In this document: positions 27,944 through 34,807 of the stretch, in pieces
How positions within the stretch are numbered: the first letter of the stretch is position 1
Layout of the letters: each line of letters opens with the position of its first letter
Assembly (NCBI RefSeq): GCF_018613805.1
Contig: NZ_JAGGPL010000003.1
Coordinates: 372,001-436,000, forward strand
DNA length: 64,000 bases
Source of the DNA: Arthrobacter sp. ISL-48
GTDB lineage: Bacteria; Actinomycetota; Actinomycetes; Actinomycetales; Micrococcaceae
Direction: 5' to 3'
Program-made: the position numbers and the translations under genes
Notes under the pieces: generated by a model
Seen by the model: the letters and a program-made list of their open reading frames with translations, nothing else
Database searches by the model: none
What the model was told of the DNA's origin: nothing

Positions 27944-28162
27944 GTGCTCTGTACCGTATGCCGAACAAGCAAGCTGGCCGGACGTCAGGAACTGTGTTCC
28001 GACCGATGCCGCCAGCGCCGTAGCCGCGCCCTACGCGCCGATCGCGTCAAGCGTGCCCGAGAGATCCTTGACCGGCAGAGCGTGGCGCTCGCTTCCGGCG
28101 CCGATCCGGCGCTCGTAGCCGCGCTCGCGAGAGACGCCAAGCGCCTTCTCGACGGCGTGTAA
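27944..28162 (+). CDS. Small zinc-finger protein
   Basis: 72-aa basic protein beginning MLCTVCRTSK, with a four-Cys knuckle (CTVC at residues 3-6, CSDRC near 18-22) followed by an Arg-rich helix (RQRRSRALRADRVKRARE) and a C-terminal helical tail. AAGGAGC precedes GTG 27944. It is flanked on both sides by the two nested palindromes, which makes it a candidate DNA-binding partner of them; this is inference from position and charge. Confidence 0.72.
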   Translation: MLCTVCRTSKLAGRQELCSDRCRQRRSRALRADRVKRAREILDRQSVALASGADPALVAALARDAKRLLDGV

Positions 28163-28242
28163 ACGCATCGCCGAGGCGGGCGAGCCGCCCCTTCCCGGCC
28201 AACTTCCCGGCGTATGGGCCGAGAGAGGCCCGAAGGGTGGTC

Positions 28243-28353
28243 CAAACCGGTCACGATGACGAAACTACGTCATGTCTCTATTACTCCCTAAGAGTCTCTC
28301 TCTCTTTACAAAGTAATCAGTAATGACGAAGAAACGTCATCGTGACCAGTTTG
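28243..28353. repeat. Nested palindrome 2 (ATGACG/CGTCAT array)
   Basis: Outer arms 28243-28261 and 28335-28353 are a 19-bp inverted repeat with one mismatch (CAAACCGGTCACGATGACG). The inner arms are ACGTCAT (28267-28273) and ATGACGA (28323-28329). The centre carries CTCCCTAAGAG and TCTCTCTCTCTT, aligned with the centre of palindrome 1, while the arms differ. It ends 94 bp before the next gene. Confidence 0.85.
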
Positions 28354-28447
28354 CGCCACCCACCGCATATACCCCGCAAACCGGCCGCCACCGGCCCCCG
28401 CTACCGGCGTCCCCGCCGCCAACCCCTACTACCCGAAAGCATCGCCA

Positions 28448-29236
28448 GTGCTACCCTACGAACTTGCCCTAGCCGCCCTCCGAGACGGCCGCCGCTACGC
28501 CAAACGGGCCGAACAGCCCGTCAGGCTGAAGACCTACTCCGGCGCCTCGCTGGAGATCCCCGGCCCGCTCCTCCTCGCCGAGGTCTACGCCCTGCCGTGG
28601 CTCCGCTCCGGCGTCGATGCCTACCGCTCCGGCTCGGCGCTCCTGACCCGCCCGCTCGAAAGTGGCCTAAAACCCCTGGCCCTTCATCAAGGCGCCCTCT
28701 CCGACGAGCTTCTAGCCGCCCTCCAGCGGCTCCCAGAGCTCGCTACGACCCAAGCCGGCCGTCCTTATCGCAACCTCCGGCTCTACCTGACCGAGGCGAC
28801 GCCCGCCGCCCGCACGGCCTACCTCGCCCAGGTCGTCGCCCACCTTCGGCGTCTCCTGCCCGTCTACCGCCCGCCAGCCTCCGAAGAGGAACGGACCCCG
28901 GCGAAGACCGACGCCGAACGCAAAGCCGCCAGCCGCGAGCGCGTCCGACAAGCCGAAGAGGCGTCAGCCCGCGAGTGGCTCAAAGGCTTCCTCACCGGCT
29001 GGGACGGCGACGTCGACACCCCCGCCCCCGGCTCCCGCTGGATCGCCTCCGAGCTCTACGAGACGGCCGCCGAGGTTATCGGCGACTACGTCGAAGACGA
29101 AGAGGAACGCGAGGACGGCGGACTCTACGCCGTACCCCGGCAACGAGTCTTCTACGCCGTCGCCGACGAGCTCCTCGGCGCCCGCCGACGCGGCGCGAAA
29201 GGCTCCGCAATGCTCTACCTGATCCCCGGCGCGTAG
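28448..29236 (+). CDS. Unknown protein downstream of palindrome 2
   Basis: 262 aa, not recognised. The N-terminal 150 residues are helical and leucine-rich; a charged linker (EEERTPAKTDAERKAASRERVRQAEE, about 160-185) leads to a C-terminal domain ending VPRQRVFYAVADELLGARRRGAKGSAMLYLIPGA. That end looks like a compact helix-turn-helix or winged-helix fold, but I cannot name a family. GTG 28448 has GAAAG about 12 bp upstream. Because it lies just after a complex palindrome it is the best candidate in the element for an origin-binding or regulatory protein; this is inference only. Confidence 0.75.
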   Translation: MLPYELALAALRDGRRYAKRAEQPVRLKTYSGASLEIPGPLLLAEVYALPWLRSGVDAYRSGSALLTRPLESGLKPLALHQGALSDELLAALQRLPELATTQAGRPYRNLRLYLTEATPAARTAYLAQVVAHLRRLLPVYRPPASEEERTPAKTDAERKAASRERVRQAEEASAREWLKGFLTGWDGDVDTPAPGSRWIASELYETAAEVIGDYVEDEEEREDGGLYAVPRQRVFYAVADELLGARRRGAKGSAMLYLIPGA

Positions 29237-29304
29237 CGCCCCATAAGCCTCCGGCCCGCCCCGGCCGGAACCCAAGAAAACACCCCTCGAAAGGACCCCA
29301 CACA

Positions 29305-30084
29305 ATGAACGCAATGATCTCCGACCGCACCGAGCGCAAAATGACCGCCTACGACAGTAGCGGTATCGCCAAGTACGTTTTCGAGAGCGACGAGGCGCCT
29401 GCATGGCTCGTAGCTTCCGTTCCCGGCGCCGCTGAGGCCCGCGAGGCATGGCTGGCCGCCAACGAGCGAGGTCGCGAACTGACCCGCGCTAAGAGGGCCA
29501 CCGAGAAAGCCGCCCCGGCTACGAAGTTGACGAAGATCCAGAATGGCGTCGGCGTTACCGCTGGCCCTGCACACGGCGTCACTTACGCCGAATGGGAATC
29601 AGGACAGTTTGCTATCCGCGAGGCCGAGAACGCCGTCGCTGCTCAGGCCCGCCGCTCCCTCGCGGCGCTGAAGAAGTACGACGGGGCTGTCTACGGCAAC
29701 ACACTCACGGCGGACGAGCTCCGCCAGTGCGCCGCTGAGCACGCGCTGAAGAAGCATGAAGAAGCCGTCGTCGCTTGGGAAGCCTTGAAGGCCATTCTCG
29801 GCGAACGTGACGCCGCACGGAACGCCGCTGGTCGTCCCGGTGCTCACTGGGCTACCCGCTCCAAAGCGGTAACTGGCGAGCTCGGTTCCGAAGCTAAGAG
29901 CGAGCGTATCCTCGACGCGCGTATCGAATCCTTCGACGTCGAAGCCGTGCGGCTTGCCTCGACCGGCGAGAAAGTTATGTCTGCCGCCGAGATCCTGGCC
30001 GCAGAAACGAAGGCCCTCGAAGACGCCTTCAAGGCCGGAGCCGTCGCCGCCCGCAAGCGTGGCCGCGCTCAGGGATTCAACTAG
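29305..30084 (+). CDS. Unknown helical protein
   Basis: 259 aa, unrecognised. ATG 29305 has GAAAGGA 7 bp upstream. The sequence is rich in Ala, Glu, Lys and Arg with long predicted helices (AWLAANERGRELTRAKRATEK, and EHALKKHEEAVVAWEALKAILGERDAARNAAG) and no Cys pairs except one Cys near residue 138. A longer frame starting at 28342 enters this gene but is out of frame with the gene before it and is not real. Tightly followed by a 41-aa gene. A structural or scaffold-like role is possible but unsupported. Confidence 0.75.
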   Translation: MNAMISDRTERKMTAYDSSGIAKYVFESDEAPAWLVASVPGAAEAREAWLAANERGRELTRAKRATEKAAPATKLTKIQNGVGVTAGPAHGVTYAEWESGQFAIREAENAVAAQARRSLAALKKYDGAVYGNTLTADELRQCAAEHALKKHEEAVVAWEALKAILGERDAARNAAGRPGAHWATRSKAVTGELGSEAKSERILDARIESFDVEAVRLASTGEKVMSAAEILAAETKALEDAFKAGAVAARKRGRAQGFN

Positions 30085-30087
30085 AAC

Positions 30088-30213
30088 ATGAGCGACGCAA
30101 TCGCCCGAGGGCTCACGCAAGGCATGACCGGCGCCGCGCTCCTGAGCTACGCCATAGGCCAGCTTGACGCCCGCGTTACCGCAACAACCAACCCCACCGA
30201 CAAAAGGAAGTAA
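30088..30213 (+). CDS. Small 41-aa protein
   Basis: Starts 3 bp after the preceding stop codon (MSDAIARGLTQGMTGAALLSY, then AIGQLDARVTATTNPTDKRK). A short hydrophobic stretch (GMTGAALLSYAIG) could insert in a membrane. The AAAAGGAAG at its 3' end is the ribosome binding site of the next gene, whose ATG lies 5 bp after the stop. No Shine-Dalgarno of its own, so it is probably translated by coupling. Confidence 0.6.
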   Translation: MSDAIARGLTQGMTGAALLSYAIGQLDARVTATTNPTDKRK

Positions 30214-30218
30214 CCCTA

Positions 30219-30464
30219 ATGGCCGACGTATACAACATCGTCAACGAGATCGTCTCTAAGGAAATCCGCAAGCGCGACGAACTCCCCGAGGACTACCGAG
30301 AGGCTGACGCGGGTACTCGCCGTCACGTCGAGCGCATGGCCGAAGAGAGCGGCGACACTCCGGAGAACGTCTGGAAGACAATCCGTGCCCGGCACGCGCA
30401 GGACAAGGCCAACGGCGACGGCGGGTTCGACGCCGCCGCGATCGCCAAGGCATCCCGCCAATAA
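30219..30464 (+). CDS. Small unknown protein
   Basis: 81-aa charged helical protein (MADVYNIVNEIVSKEIRKRDELPEDYREAD, continuing to FDAAAIAKASRQ). AAAGGAAG lies 9 bp upstream, within the end of the 41-aa gene. No recognised family. It is followed by a hairpin, so the 28448-30464 group probably forms one transcription unit of four genes. Confidence 0.7.
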   Translation: MADVYNIVNEIVSKEIRKRDELPEDYREADAGTRRHVERMAEESGDTPENVWKTIRARHAQDKANGDGGFDAAAIAKASRQ

Positions 30465-30489
30465 TCCTGGCCTCACCTAGAACCCGCCT

Positions 30490-30527
30490 CGAAGGGCGCT
30501 GAGAATCCACGCTCTCGGCGCCCTTCG
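30490..30527 (+). terminator. Hairpin ending the first gene block of the element
   Basis: Stem of 14 bp with one G-U pair (GAAGGGCGCTGAGA at 30491-30504 with TCTCGGCGCCCTTC at 30513-30526). No U-tract. Confidence 0.6.
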
Positions 30528-30561
30528 GCGCACCCCGCCCCCGCACAGAAAGCCCCGACCC

Positions 30562-30954
30562 ATGGAACGTCAGCCCCACCACAAGCCCCGCACGCGCACC
30601 GAGTGGCGCAACGCTTACCGAGACATCGTGCGCTCGAAGATGAGACACGCCCGCGCCTTCGTCGAGACCTGCCCTGAAAATACACCGAAGGGAATCCGCC
30701 AGCCGATGCAACTCAGCGAGTGGCTGGCCGCTTCGCCCGAGGAGCGCGATCAGGTAGCTTACGAAAACATGAGAGCCGAGGCGCTCGCTATCGTCGGCGA
30801 GCCGCCCGCGCCTTTGCCCGCTGGCAAGAACGTACTGACAATGTCCGAGCTTCAGCGCCGCATCCTCCGCGTTCCTGATTCTCAGCGCGGCGAGCTCTTC
30901 GATCAGTTGACAAAGCAGTACGCGATTATCGAAGACGCGGGAGTACCGGCGTAA
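30562..30954 (+). CDS. Unknown protein coupled to an HNH nuclease
   Basis: 130 aa, basic N-terminus (MERQPHHKPRTRTEWRNAYRD), then helices LSEWLAASPEERDQVAYENMRAEAL and a C-terminal SELQRRILRVPDSQRGELFDQLTKQYAII. No named family. The stop codon overlaps the ATG of the HNH gene (TAATG), so the two are co-translated. In phages such pairs can belong to DNA packaging; that role is inferred from context and is not shown by a motif. Confidence 0.7.
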   Translation: MERQPHHKPRTRTEWRNAYRDIVRSKMRHARAFVETCPENTPKGIRQPMQLSEWLAASPEERDQVAYENMRAEALAIVGEPPAPLPAGKNVLTMSELQRRILRVPDSQRGELFDQLTKQYAIIEDAGVPA

Positions 30955-31256
30955 TGGCTTGGAACACAAGCAACCGCCGCGACCGTCTGCCCCGCGACTG
31001 GCATATCCGCCGTGCTCGTGTCCTCCGGCGTGACGGCTACGGGTGTCAGGCCCTCGACTCTCTCGGCGCTAAGTGCGGCGAGCCAGCGACGGACGTCGAC
31101 CACGTCAACCCCGGCGACGACCACGGCTACGGCAACCTTCAAGCCTTGTGCCGCTGGCATCACGCACGCAAGAGCTCAGCCGAAGGCGCCGCCGCTCGGC
31201 GTCCGCGACCGACCCAACGCCGAGAGGCCGAGCGTCACCCCGGCATGCTCGCTTAG
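30954..31256 (+). CDS. HNH endonuclease
   Basis: 100-aa phage-type HNH nuclease. The core reads RARVLRRDGYGCQA, an ACG-like CGEPATDVDHVNPGDDHGYGNLQALCRWHHARKSS: the catalytic His of DVDHV, the Asn of GYGNLQALC and the His of CRWHHARKS make the beta-beta-alpha-metal motif, with Cys residues around it for a structural zinc. Overlaps the previous stop by one base. Small HNH proteins of this size accompany packaging modules of many cos phages and satellites, or act as homing or nicking enzymes; which applies here is unclear. Confidence 0.9.
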   Translation: MAWNTSNRRDRLPRDWHIRRARVLRRDGYGCQALDSLGAKCGEPATDVDHVNPGDDHGYGNLQALCRWHHARKSSAEGAAARRPRPTQRREAERHPGMLA

Positions 31257-31408
31257 CTCGGCGACCGCCTAGACCCTGGCCTACCCCTCCCCCTACCCCC
31301 TTGCTCCTCTGTCGAAGGGGCATAGCGCCTAACAACGCGCGCAAGTCTGAGGGTTTTTCAAAAAATCGCACTTTTCCCAGCTTTTCATCCTTGAACGGAG
31401 GACCAACC

Positions 31409-31804
31409 TTGACCGAATCACAGCCACAGCACCGCAAACTCCGATCCGCCGCCGAGCTCAGAGAGCAAGCCCGCGCCACTCGTGCCGAATCCTCGAAGAC
31501 CGGCGCCAAGACCGGCAACGCGAACGCCCGGGGCGATCACCACCGAACCATTCAGGCCGTGCGCCCGCCCGCGTCATCTTGGGTCACCCGCGCAACCGCC
31601 GACGTCGCGGCCCTGAGGAAAGACCCGAGCCCCCTCGGTCGCCGCTACGCCGCCGCTATCTCGGCGCCTCGCCCCGGCCAGCGGCTTCCGTACATCGACA
31701 AGCCCTACATCTACAGCGACGCCGACGGAGTAACCCGCTACGTCGCTACTCTCAGCCAAGCCAAACGAGGCGTCGACCTCGCCCACCTCCAGAGCGGCCG
31801 CTAG
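31409..31804 (+). CDS. Unknown basic protein
   Basis: 131 aa starting at TTG 31409, chosen because ACGGAGGA lies 7 bp upstream; the longer frame from 31073 overlaps the HNH gene. The N-terminal half is basic and probably disordered (SAAELREQARATRAESSKTGAKTG); the C-terminal half has a small ordered core (LGRRYAAAISAPRPGQRLPYIDKPYIYSDADGVTRYVATLSQAKRGVDLAHLQSGR). No family recognised. Its stop overlaps the start of a 26-codon frame. Confidence 0.7.
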   Translation: MTESQPQHRKLRSAAELREQARATRAESSKTGAKTGNANARGDHHRTIQAVRPPASSWVTRATADVAALRKDPSPLGRRYAAAISAPRPGQRLPYIDKPYIYSDADGVTRYVATLSQAKRGVDLAHLQSGR

Positions 31805-31884
31805 TGCACCGCTCGCGGCGCTTCCCTGGCCTCAGCCCCGGCGAAGGCCGCGCCCGCGAGGCCATAAAAATCAACGCCGTGTAA
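31804..31884 (+). CDS. Tiny 26-aa frame coupled to the previous gene
   Basis: GTG 31804 overlaps the preceding TAG (TAGTG). The peptide is VHRSRRFPGLSPGEGRAREA followed by IKINAV and has the local codon bias. Coding status is uncertain. Confidence 0.4.
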   Translation: MHRSRRFPGLSPGEGRAREAIKINAV

Positions 31885-31975
31885 TCGCCCTTGGCCTCGG
31901 CGCCGTGAGCATATCCGGCGCCGTGGCTCTCTTACATCCTGTAGTCCCGCCACCGCGCCACGAAGGAGCAACCCT

Positions 31976-32281
31976 ATGAACTTCAACGAACCCGACCTCA
32001 TGTTCGCCCTCGGTGTTCTGGAGCGTGACGGCAAGTTCCACCGTCCCCGCACGGCACCCGACGGCCGACGCCGGACGGTAGTCGAGGCGATCCTTGGCAA
32101 ACGCGACGCCGACAAGCTCGCGGCCTTCCTCGGCGTCGAGGCGCGAGCGAACGGCTCGAAGTATAGCGTCCGCGTCCGTGGCACTAACGCCGAGGAACTC
32201 CTCACGGAGCTCATGCCCCGGCTCTCCGAGAGCTCGCAGGGCTTCGCCGTGGCCGCCATGACCCGAGGCCCGCAGAAGTAG
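31976..32281 (+). CDS. Small unknown protein, LAGLIDADG-like pattern
   Basis: 101 aa; GAAGGAG lies 7 bp before ATG 31976. The order of elements (a start helix FALGVLERDGKF, then a basic strand, VVEAILGKRDADKLAAFLGV, a strand SKYSVRVRGTNAEELLTELMPRLSE) resembles half of a LAGLIDADG-type DNA-binding fold, in which a helix ends in an acidic-Gly, two strands follow, and a late helix starts after a VxGxxAxELL segment. The acidic catalytic position is GVLERDG. This is a pattern-level guess; it could equally be an unrelated DNA-binding protein. Confidence 0.65.
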   Translation: MNFNEPDLMFALGVLERDGKFHRPRTAPDGRRRTVVEAILGKRDADKLAAFLGVEARANGSKYSVRVRGTNAEELLTELMPRLSESSQGFAVAAMTRGPQK

Positions 32282-32332
32282 ACGCCGAACACCCCCGCTA
32301 GTCACCCCACACCTACAAAGGAGCTCCACGCA

Positions 32333-32593
32333 TTGAAGCCCGCAACTTTCAACCACTACACCGGCCCGATTCTCCAGTCCTTCGACGACGACGGCGCCCT
32401 CGAATCTCAAACTTGCGTCCGTTGCCGCGTCGAGCGACGTGCTTGCAGATTCTCCCGGCGTGGTGCCTCGCCTACCGGTCGTGGAATCGTCTGTGATTCC
32501 TGCAAGCGGCGCCAGCGTGCCGCCGCCCGCAAGGCCGCATATCTCGCGGCGAACAGCACGAAGCGCGATGAATCCCGCAAACCGAACGGCTAG
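32333..32593 (+). CDS. Small zinc-ribbon protein
   Basis: 86 aa from TTG 32333, with AAGGAG 8 bp upstream. Two Cys pairs, CVRC (about residues 28-31) and CDSC (about 54-57), enclose a basic loop and make a zinc ribbon, followed by an Arg/Ala/Lys-rich tail (KRRQRAAARKAAYLAANSTK). Probable nucleic-acid binding. It is the last gene before a strong terminator and so the end of the element's plus-strand core. Confidence 0.7.
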   Translation: MKPATFNHYTGPILQSFDDDGALESQTCVRCRVERRACRFSRRGASPTGRGIVCDSCKRRQRAAARKAAYLAANSTKRDESRKPNG

Positions 32594-32607
32594 AAGCCGC
32601 CCAGACA

Positions 32608-32661
32608 AAAGGCCCCTCTCCGAGCCCAGGAATTGATTCCTAGGCCGCGAGAGGGGCCTTT
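32608..32661. terminator. Terminator between element core and cargo
   Basis: AAAGGCCCCTCTC (32608-32620) and GAGAGGGGCCTTT (32649-32661), perfect 13 bp, with an additional inner CCAGGAATtgaTTCCTAGG stem. Can act in both directions between convergent transcripts. Confidence 0.9.
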
Positions 32662-32680
32662 CTGCGTTAATCAGCGGGGC

Positions 32681-32806
32681 TTACAGAGCTGCTCCGCGAG
32701 CGCCCGCAACAGCCTCCACCAAGGCCGCAAATTCCACGTCACTTATGGCGTCGCCGAGGATCGCGTCGAGCTCCGTTGCTACGGCATAGACCTGTTCCTG
32801 AATCAC
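32681..32806 (-). CDS. Small acidic protein
   Basis: 41 aa (VIQEQVYAVATELDAILGDA, then ISDVEFAALVEAVAGARGAAL). AAAGGGGAC precedes GTG 32806 at good spacing, and the codons favour G/C in third position. It is the only minus-strand gene in the middle of the element and is convergent with the core genes. An acidic helix pair of this size could be a small antirepressor or antitoxin; there is no direct evidence. Confidence 0.55.
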   Translation of the reverse strand: MIQEQVYAVATELDAILGDAISDVEFAALVEAVAGARGAAL

Positions 32807-32954
32807 TGCTTGTCCCCTTTCAGCTTCGCCGATCGGCCTCTCCGCTCGGCGCCCAAGAGCACATTAACAGCTTTTGCGAACGGCTCTCACCACGAGCGGC
32901 GACCCTCGTATAGCGCCTCACGCGGGGCGGCCTACTTTCGCCCGAGTAGAGCGG

Positions 32955-32960
32955 TATGCT
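32955..32960 (+). promoter_or_regulatory. -10 box of the Abi-alpha gene
   Basis: TATGCT (preceded by GG) followed by six bases and ATG 32967; no Shine-Dalgarno. A leaderless transcript is predicted. -35 is not obvious. Confidence 0.5.
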
Positions 32961-32966
32961 CTGGAC

Positions 32967-33881
32967 ATGACTGGAGATCCGATCATTGGGGCGGCTGGCG
33001 TCATCGCCGGGAAGATCGTAAAAGGGGCAGCGCAGGACATTCGCGAAACCGAGCAAACGATAAACAAGGAACTCGTGGCTGCCGCCAAGGAAACTGAGAC
33101 TTTCAAGCAAGCGGCGAACACACGCGCCAAGCGAATTGCAGTCAAGGAAGCACTCTTCCTGCAACTCTTTCGACCTATTCGCGGACTTATTGGACTGAGC
33201 GCAGAGTACTTCGAGAATAACTTCGACGAGGACATGCGAGAACGCATAGCAGCCATTCCCGAAAAGCACCGCGTAGCGCCCAAGCCTATAATCGCTGCCC
33301 CTGCCATGCAAGGTCTTGCATTCAGCCTGGACGAGCCAGATCTGAAAAAGCTCTATTTAGACCTGCTGGCATCCGCCTCCGATGACCGTCAAATCAACCG
33401 CGTGCACCCTTCCTTTGTCGAAATTATTCGTCAACTTACCGGTAAGGAAGTGGAGTTACTCGAGTACCCACTCGGCACAGGAACTAGCGTCCCAGTAGCC
33501 AGAATTAGAAGAAAACTGACCAGCCCAGCAAGCGGCTGGTCAATCCTGCGCACTCACCTACTACCACTGACGGATTCCGAAACAGGGCTTGACGCGGAAA
33601 ACGAACTCGACGCCACCTATGTTGACAACTGGATCCGACTTGGCCTCATAGAGGTTACGTACGGCACTTTCCTAACGCGGGAGGGCGCGTATGACTGGGT
33701 TGAAAACCGTCCTGAATTCAAACAGCTTCAATCCCTCTATACAAACGAAAGCTCGGCCGTTGAAGCAGAGCACGGCATTCTCCGGAGCACTGATTTTGGG
33801 TCTTCGTTCGCTGACGCTGTCGGCATGAGGCCAGCGAGTTCTAGGACTACTACAGAAAGCCCAACGGACTCCTCGGAATAG
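32967..33881 (+). CDS. Abortive-infection alpha (DUF4393) family protein, likely anti-phage
   Basis: 304 aa. The middle carries the Abi-alpha signature: SLDEPDLKKLYLDLLASASDDRQINRVHPSFVEIIRQLTGKEVELLEYPL (about residues 115-165), preceded by a charged helical N-terminus (GAAQDIRETEQTINKELVAAAKETE) and followed by a winged-helix-like region ending LGLIEVTYGTFLTREGAYDWV. Proteins of this family occur in defence islands; the mechanism is unknown. Base composition is visibly AT-richer than the element core, and the gene has its own probable leaderless promoter, so it looks like an exchangeable cargo gene. Confidence 0.82.
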   Translation: MTGDPIIGAAGVIAGKIVKGAAQDIRETEQTINKELVAAAKETETFKQAANTRAKRIAVKEALFLQLFRPIRGLIGLSAEYFENNFDEDMRERIAAIPEKHRVAPKPIIAAPAMQGLAFSLDEPDLKKLYLDLLASASDDRQINRVHPSFVEIIRQLTGKEVELLEYPLGTGTSVPVARIRRKLTSPASGWSILRTHLLPLTDSETGLDAENELDATYVDNWIRLGLIEVTYGTFLTREGAYDWVENRPEFKQLQSLYTNESSAVEAEHGILRSTDFGSSFADAVGMRPASSRTTTESPTDSSE

Positions 33882-33911
33882 CAGAGGCTTACACGTAGGC
33901 AGGAACTGCCC

Positions 33912-33939
33912 TTGCCAATGTCGCGCGAGCGGATAGAGT
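33912..33939 (+). promoter_or_regulatory. Promoter of the lipoprotein gene
   Basis: TTGCCA (33912-33917), 16-bp spacer, TAGAGT (33934-33939); a GGGGGA ribosome binding site lies 4 bp before ATG 33971. Confidence 0.65.
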
Positions 33940-33970
33940 GCGCAACAAGACTTCTAAGCATTGGGGGATC

Positions 33971-34351
33971 ATGAAGCACTCACTCGCGCTATCGGTCGCG
34001 TCGGCAGTTCTATTTACCACCGGTTGCGGCGGCCCTGCCGCACCTCAGCAATCTCCGACACCGGCTGTAGCCCCCACCGTGGATAAGTACGCTCAAACGT
34101 GGAGCAAGAAGTATTCAGAGACGACCTGCACTGACTGGCTCAAAGTCATGACGCCCGCCCAGCAGTTTGCCGCCGCCGCCGACATACTAACGAGCGGGCG
34201 AAACAAGATAGACAAAGGCACCGGGATGCCCTCGGACTCCCTAATCAAAGACTTCCAAGCGGCGACAACTGACTATTGTGTAATCCCGAGCATGACGCTG
34301 ACTGACGCGACCTATGCCGTTTACATGGACAGTAAGAAATACCGGCCATGA
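33971..34351 (+). CDS. Putative lipoprotein
   Basis: 126 aa starting MKHSLALSVASAVLFTTGCGG: a lipoprotein signal peptide with a TTGC lipobox (Cys19), then a Pro/Thr linker (PAAPQQSPTPAVAPT) and a small domain with two further Cys (TTCTDWLKVMTPAQQFAAAADIL, and TDYCVIPSM) that probably form a disulfide. ATG 33971 is preferred over 33938 because the signal peptide starts there. It lies between defence-like genes on a mobile element; a surface-exclusion role (blocking phage or element entry) is plausible but only inferred. Confidence 0.78.
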   Translation: MKHSLALSVASAVLFTTGCGGPAAPQQSPTPAVAPTVDKYAQTWSKKYSETTCTDWLKVMTPAQQFAAAADILTSGRNKIDKGTGMPSDSLIKDFQAATTDYCVIPSMTLTDATYAVYMDSKKYRP

Positions 34352-34357
34352 CCGCCG

Positions 34358-34807
34358 CTAACGCCGCCGGTTTTCTTCGCGGATCTCCTCGGCGACTGCC
34401 GTAAGCGCCAGGTGCGCCTCAATGGACTTCTTAAGCCACTCCGGCGTTTCTTCCTCGGCTAGTACCGCCTGGATCTCCTCGGGCGTCTGGTCAACGAGGG
34501 ACTCCCAGCTTCGCGGAACGCGATCCGGGCCCAGTGCTCCAACCAAGGCGCTCGCTTCGGCGCCCATGTCCCGGCTTACGGCAGTGTCGGAATGGCCGCC
34601 GCGAGTCAGGTTCTTCGTCAGTCTCAGTAGCGTTTCGAGCTCGAACATCAAGTGAGCTTGTTTCAGGGCGCCGCGCCGGTCCTCGTCGGCGATCCTGCGG
34701 GCGTTCCTGCGGTCCAGTGCCGACACAACCAGGGCCACAATCGAGGCGCCGACGGCAACCACAACGGCGGCGACCTGAACCCAGAGTGCAATTTCTTCTT
34801 TCGTCAT
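34358..34807 (-). CDS. One-TM protein paired with the HEPN-like protein
   Basis: 149 aa. One N-terminal membrane segment (about residues 6-30, VQVAAVVVAVGASIVALVVSAL) is followed by a basic stop-transfer stretch (DRRNARRIADEDRRG) and a cytosolic helical domain with an acidic Glu-rich part (TPEEIQAVLAEEETPEWLKKSIEAHL). Its ATG overlaps the TGA of the upstream Ymh-type gene (ATGA), so the two products are made together. No family recognised. Convergent with the lipoprotein gene. Confidence 0.78.
   Translation of the reverse strand: MTKEEIALWVQVAAVVVAVGASIVALVVSALDRRNARRIADEDRRGALKQAHLMFELETLLRLTKNLTRGGHSDTAVSRDMGAEASALVGALGPDRVPRSWESLVDQTPEEIQAVLAEEETPEWLKKSIEAHLALTAVAEEIREENRRR

Noticed and set aside
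28342..30084. 580-codon plus frame rich in Arg and Pro
   Set aside because: Its first 320 codons are an out-of-frame reading of the 28448-29236 gene; only the part from ATG 29305 is a gene.
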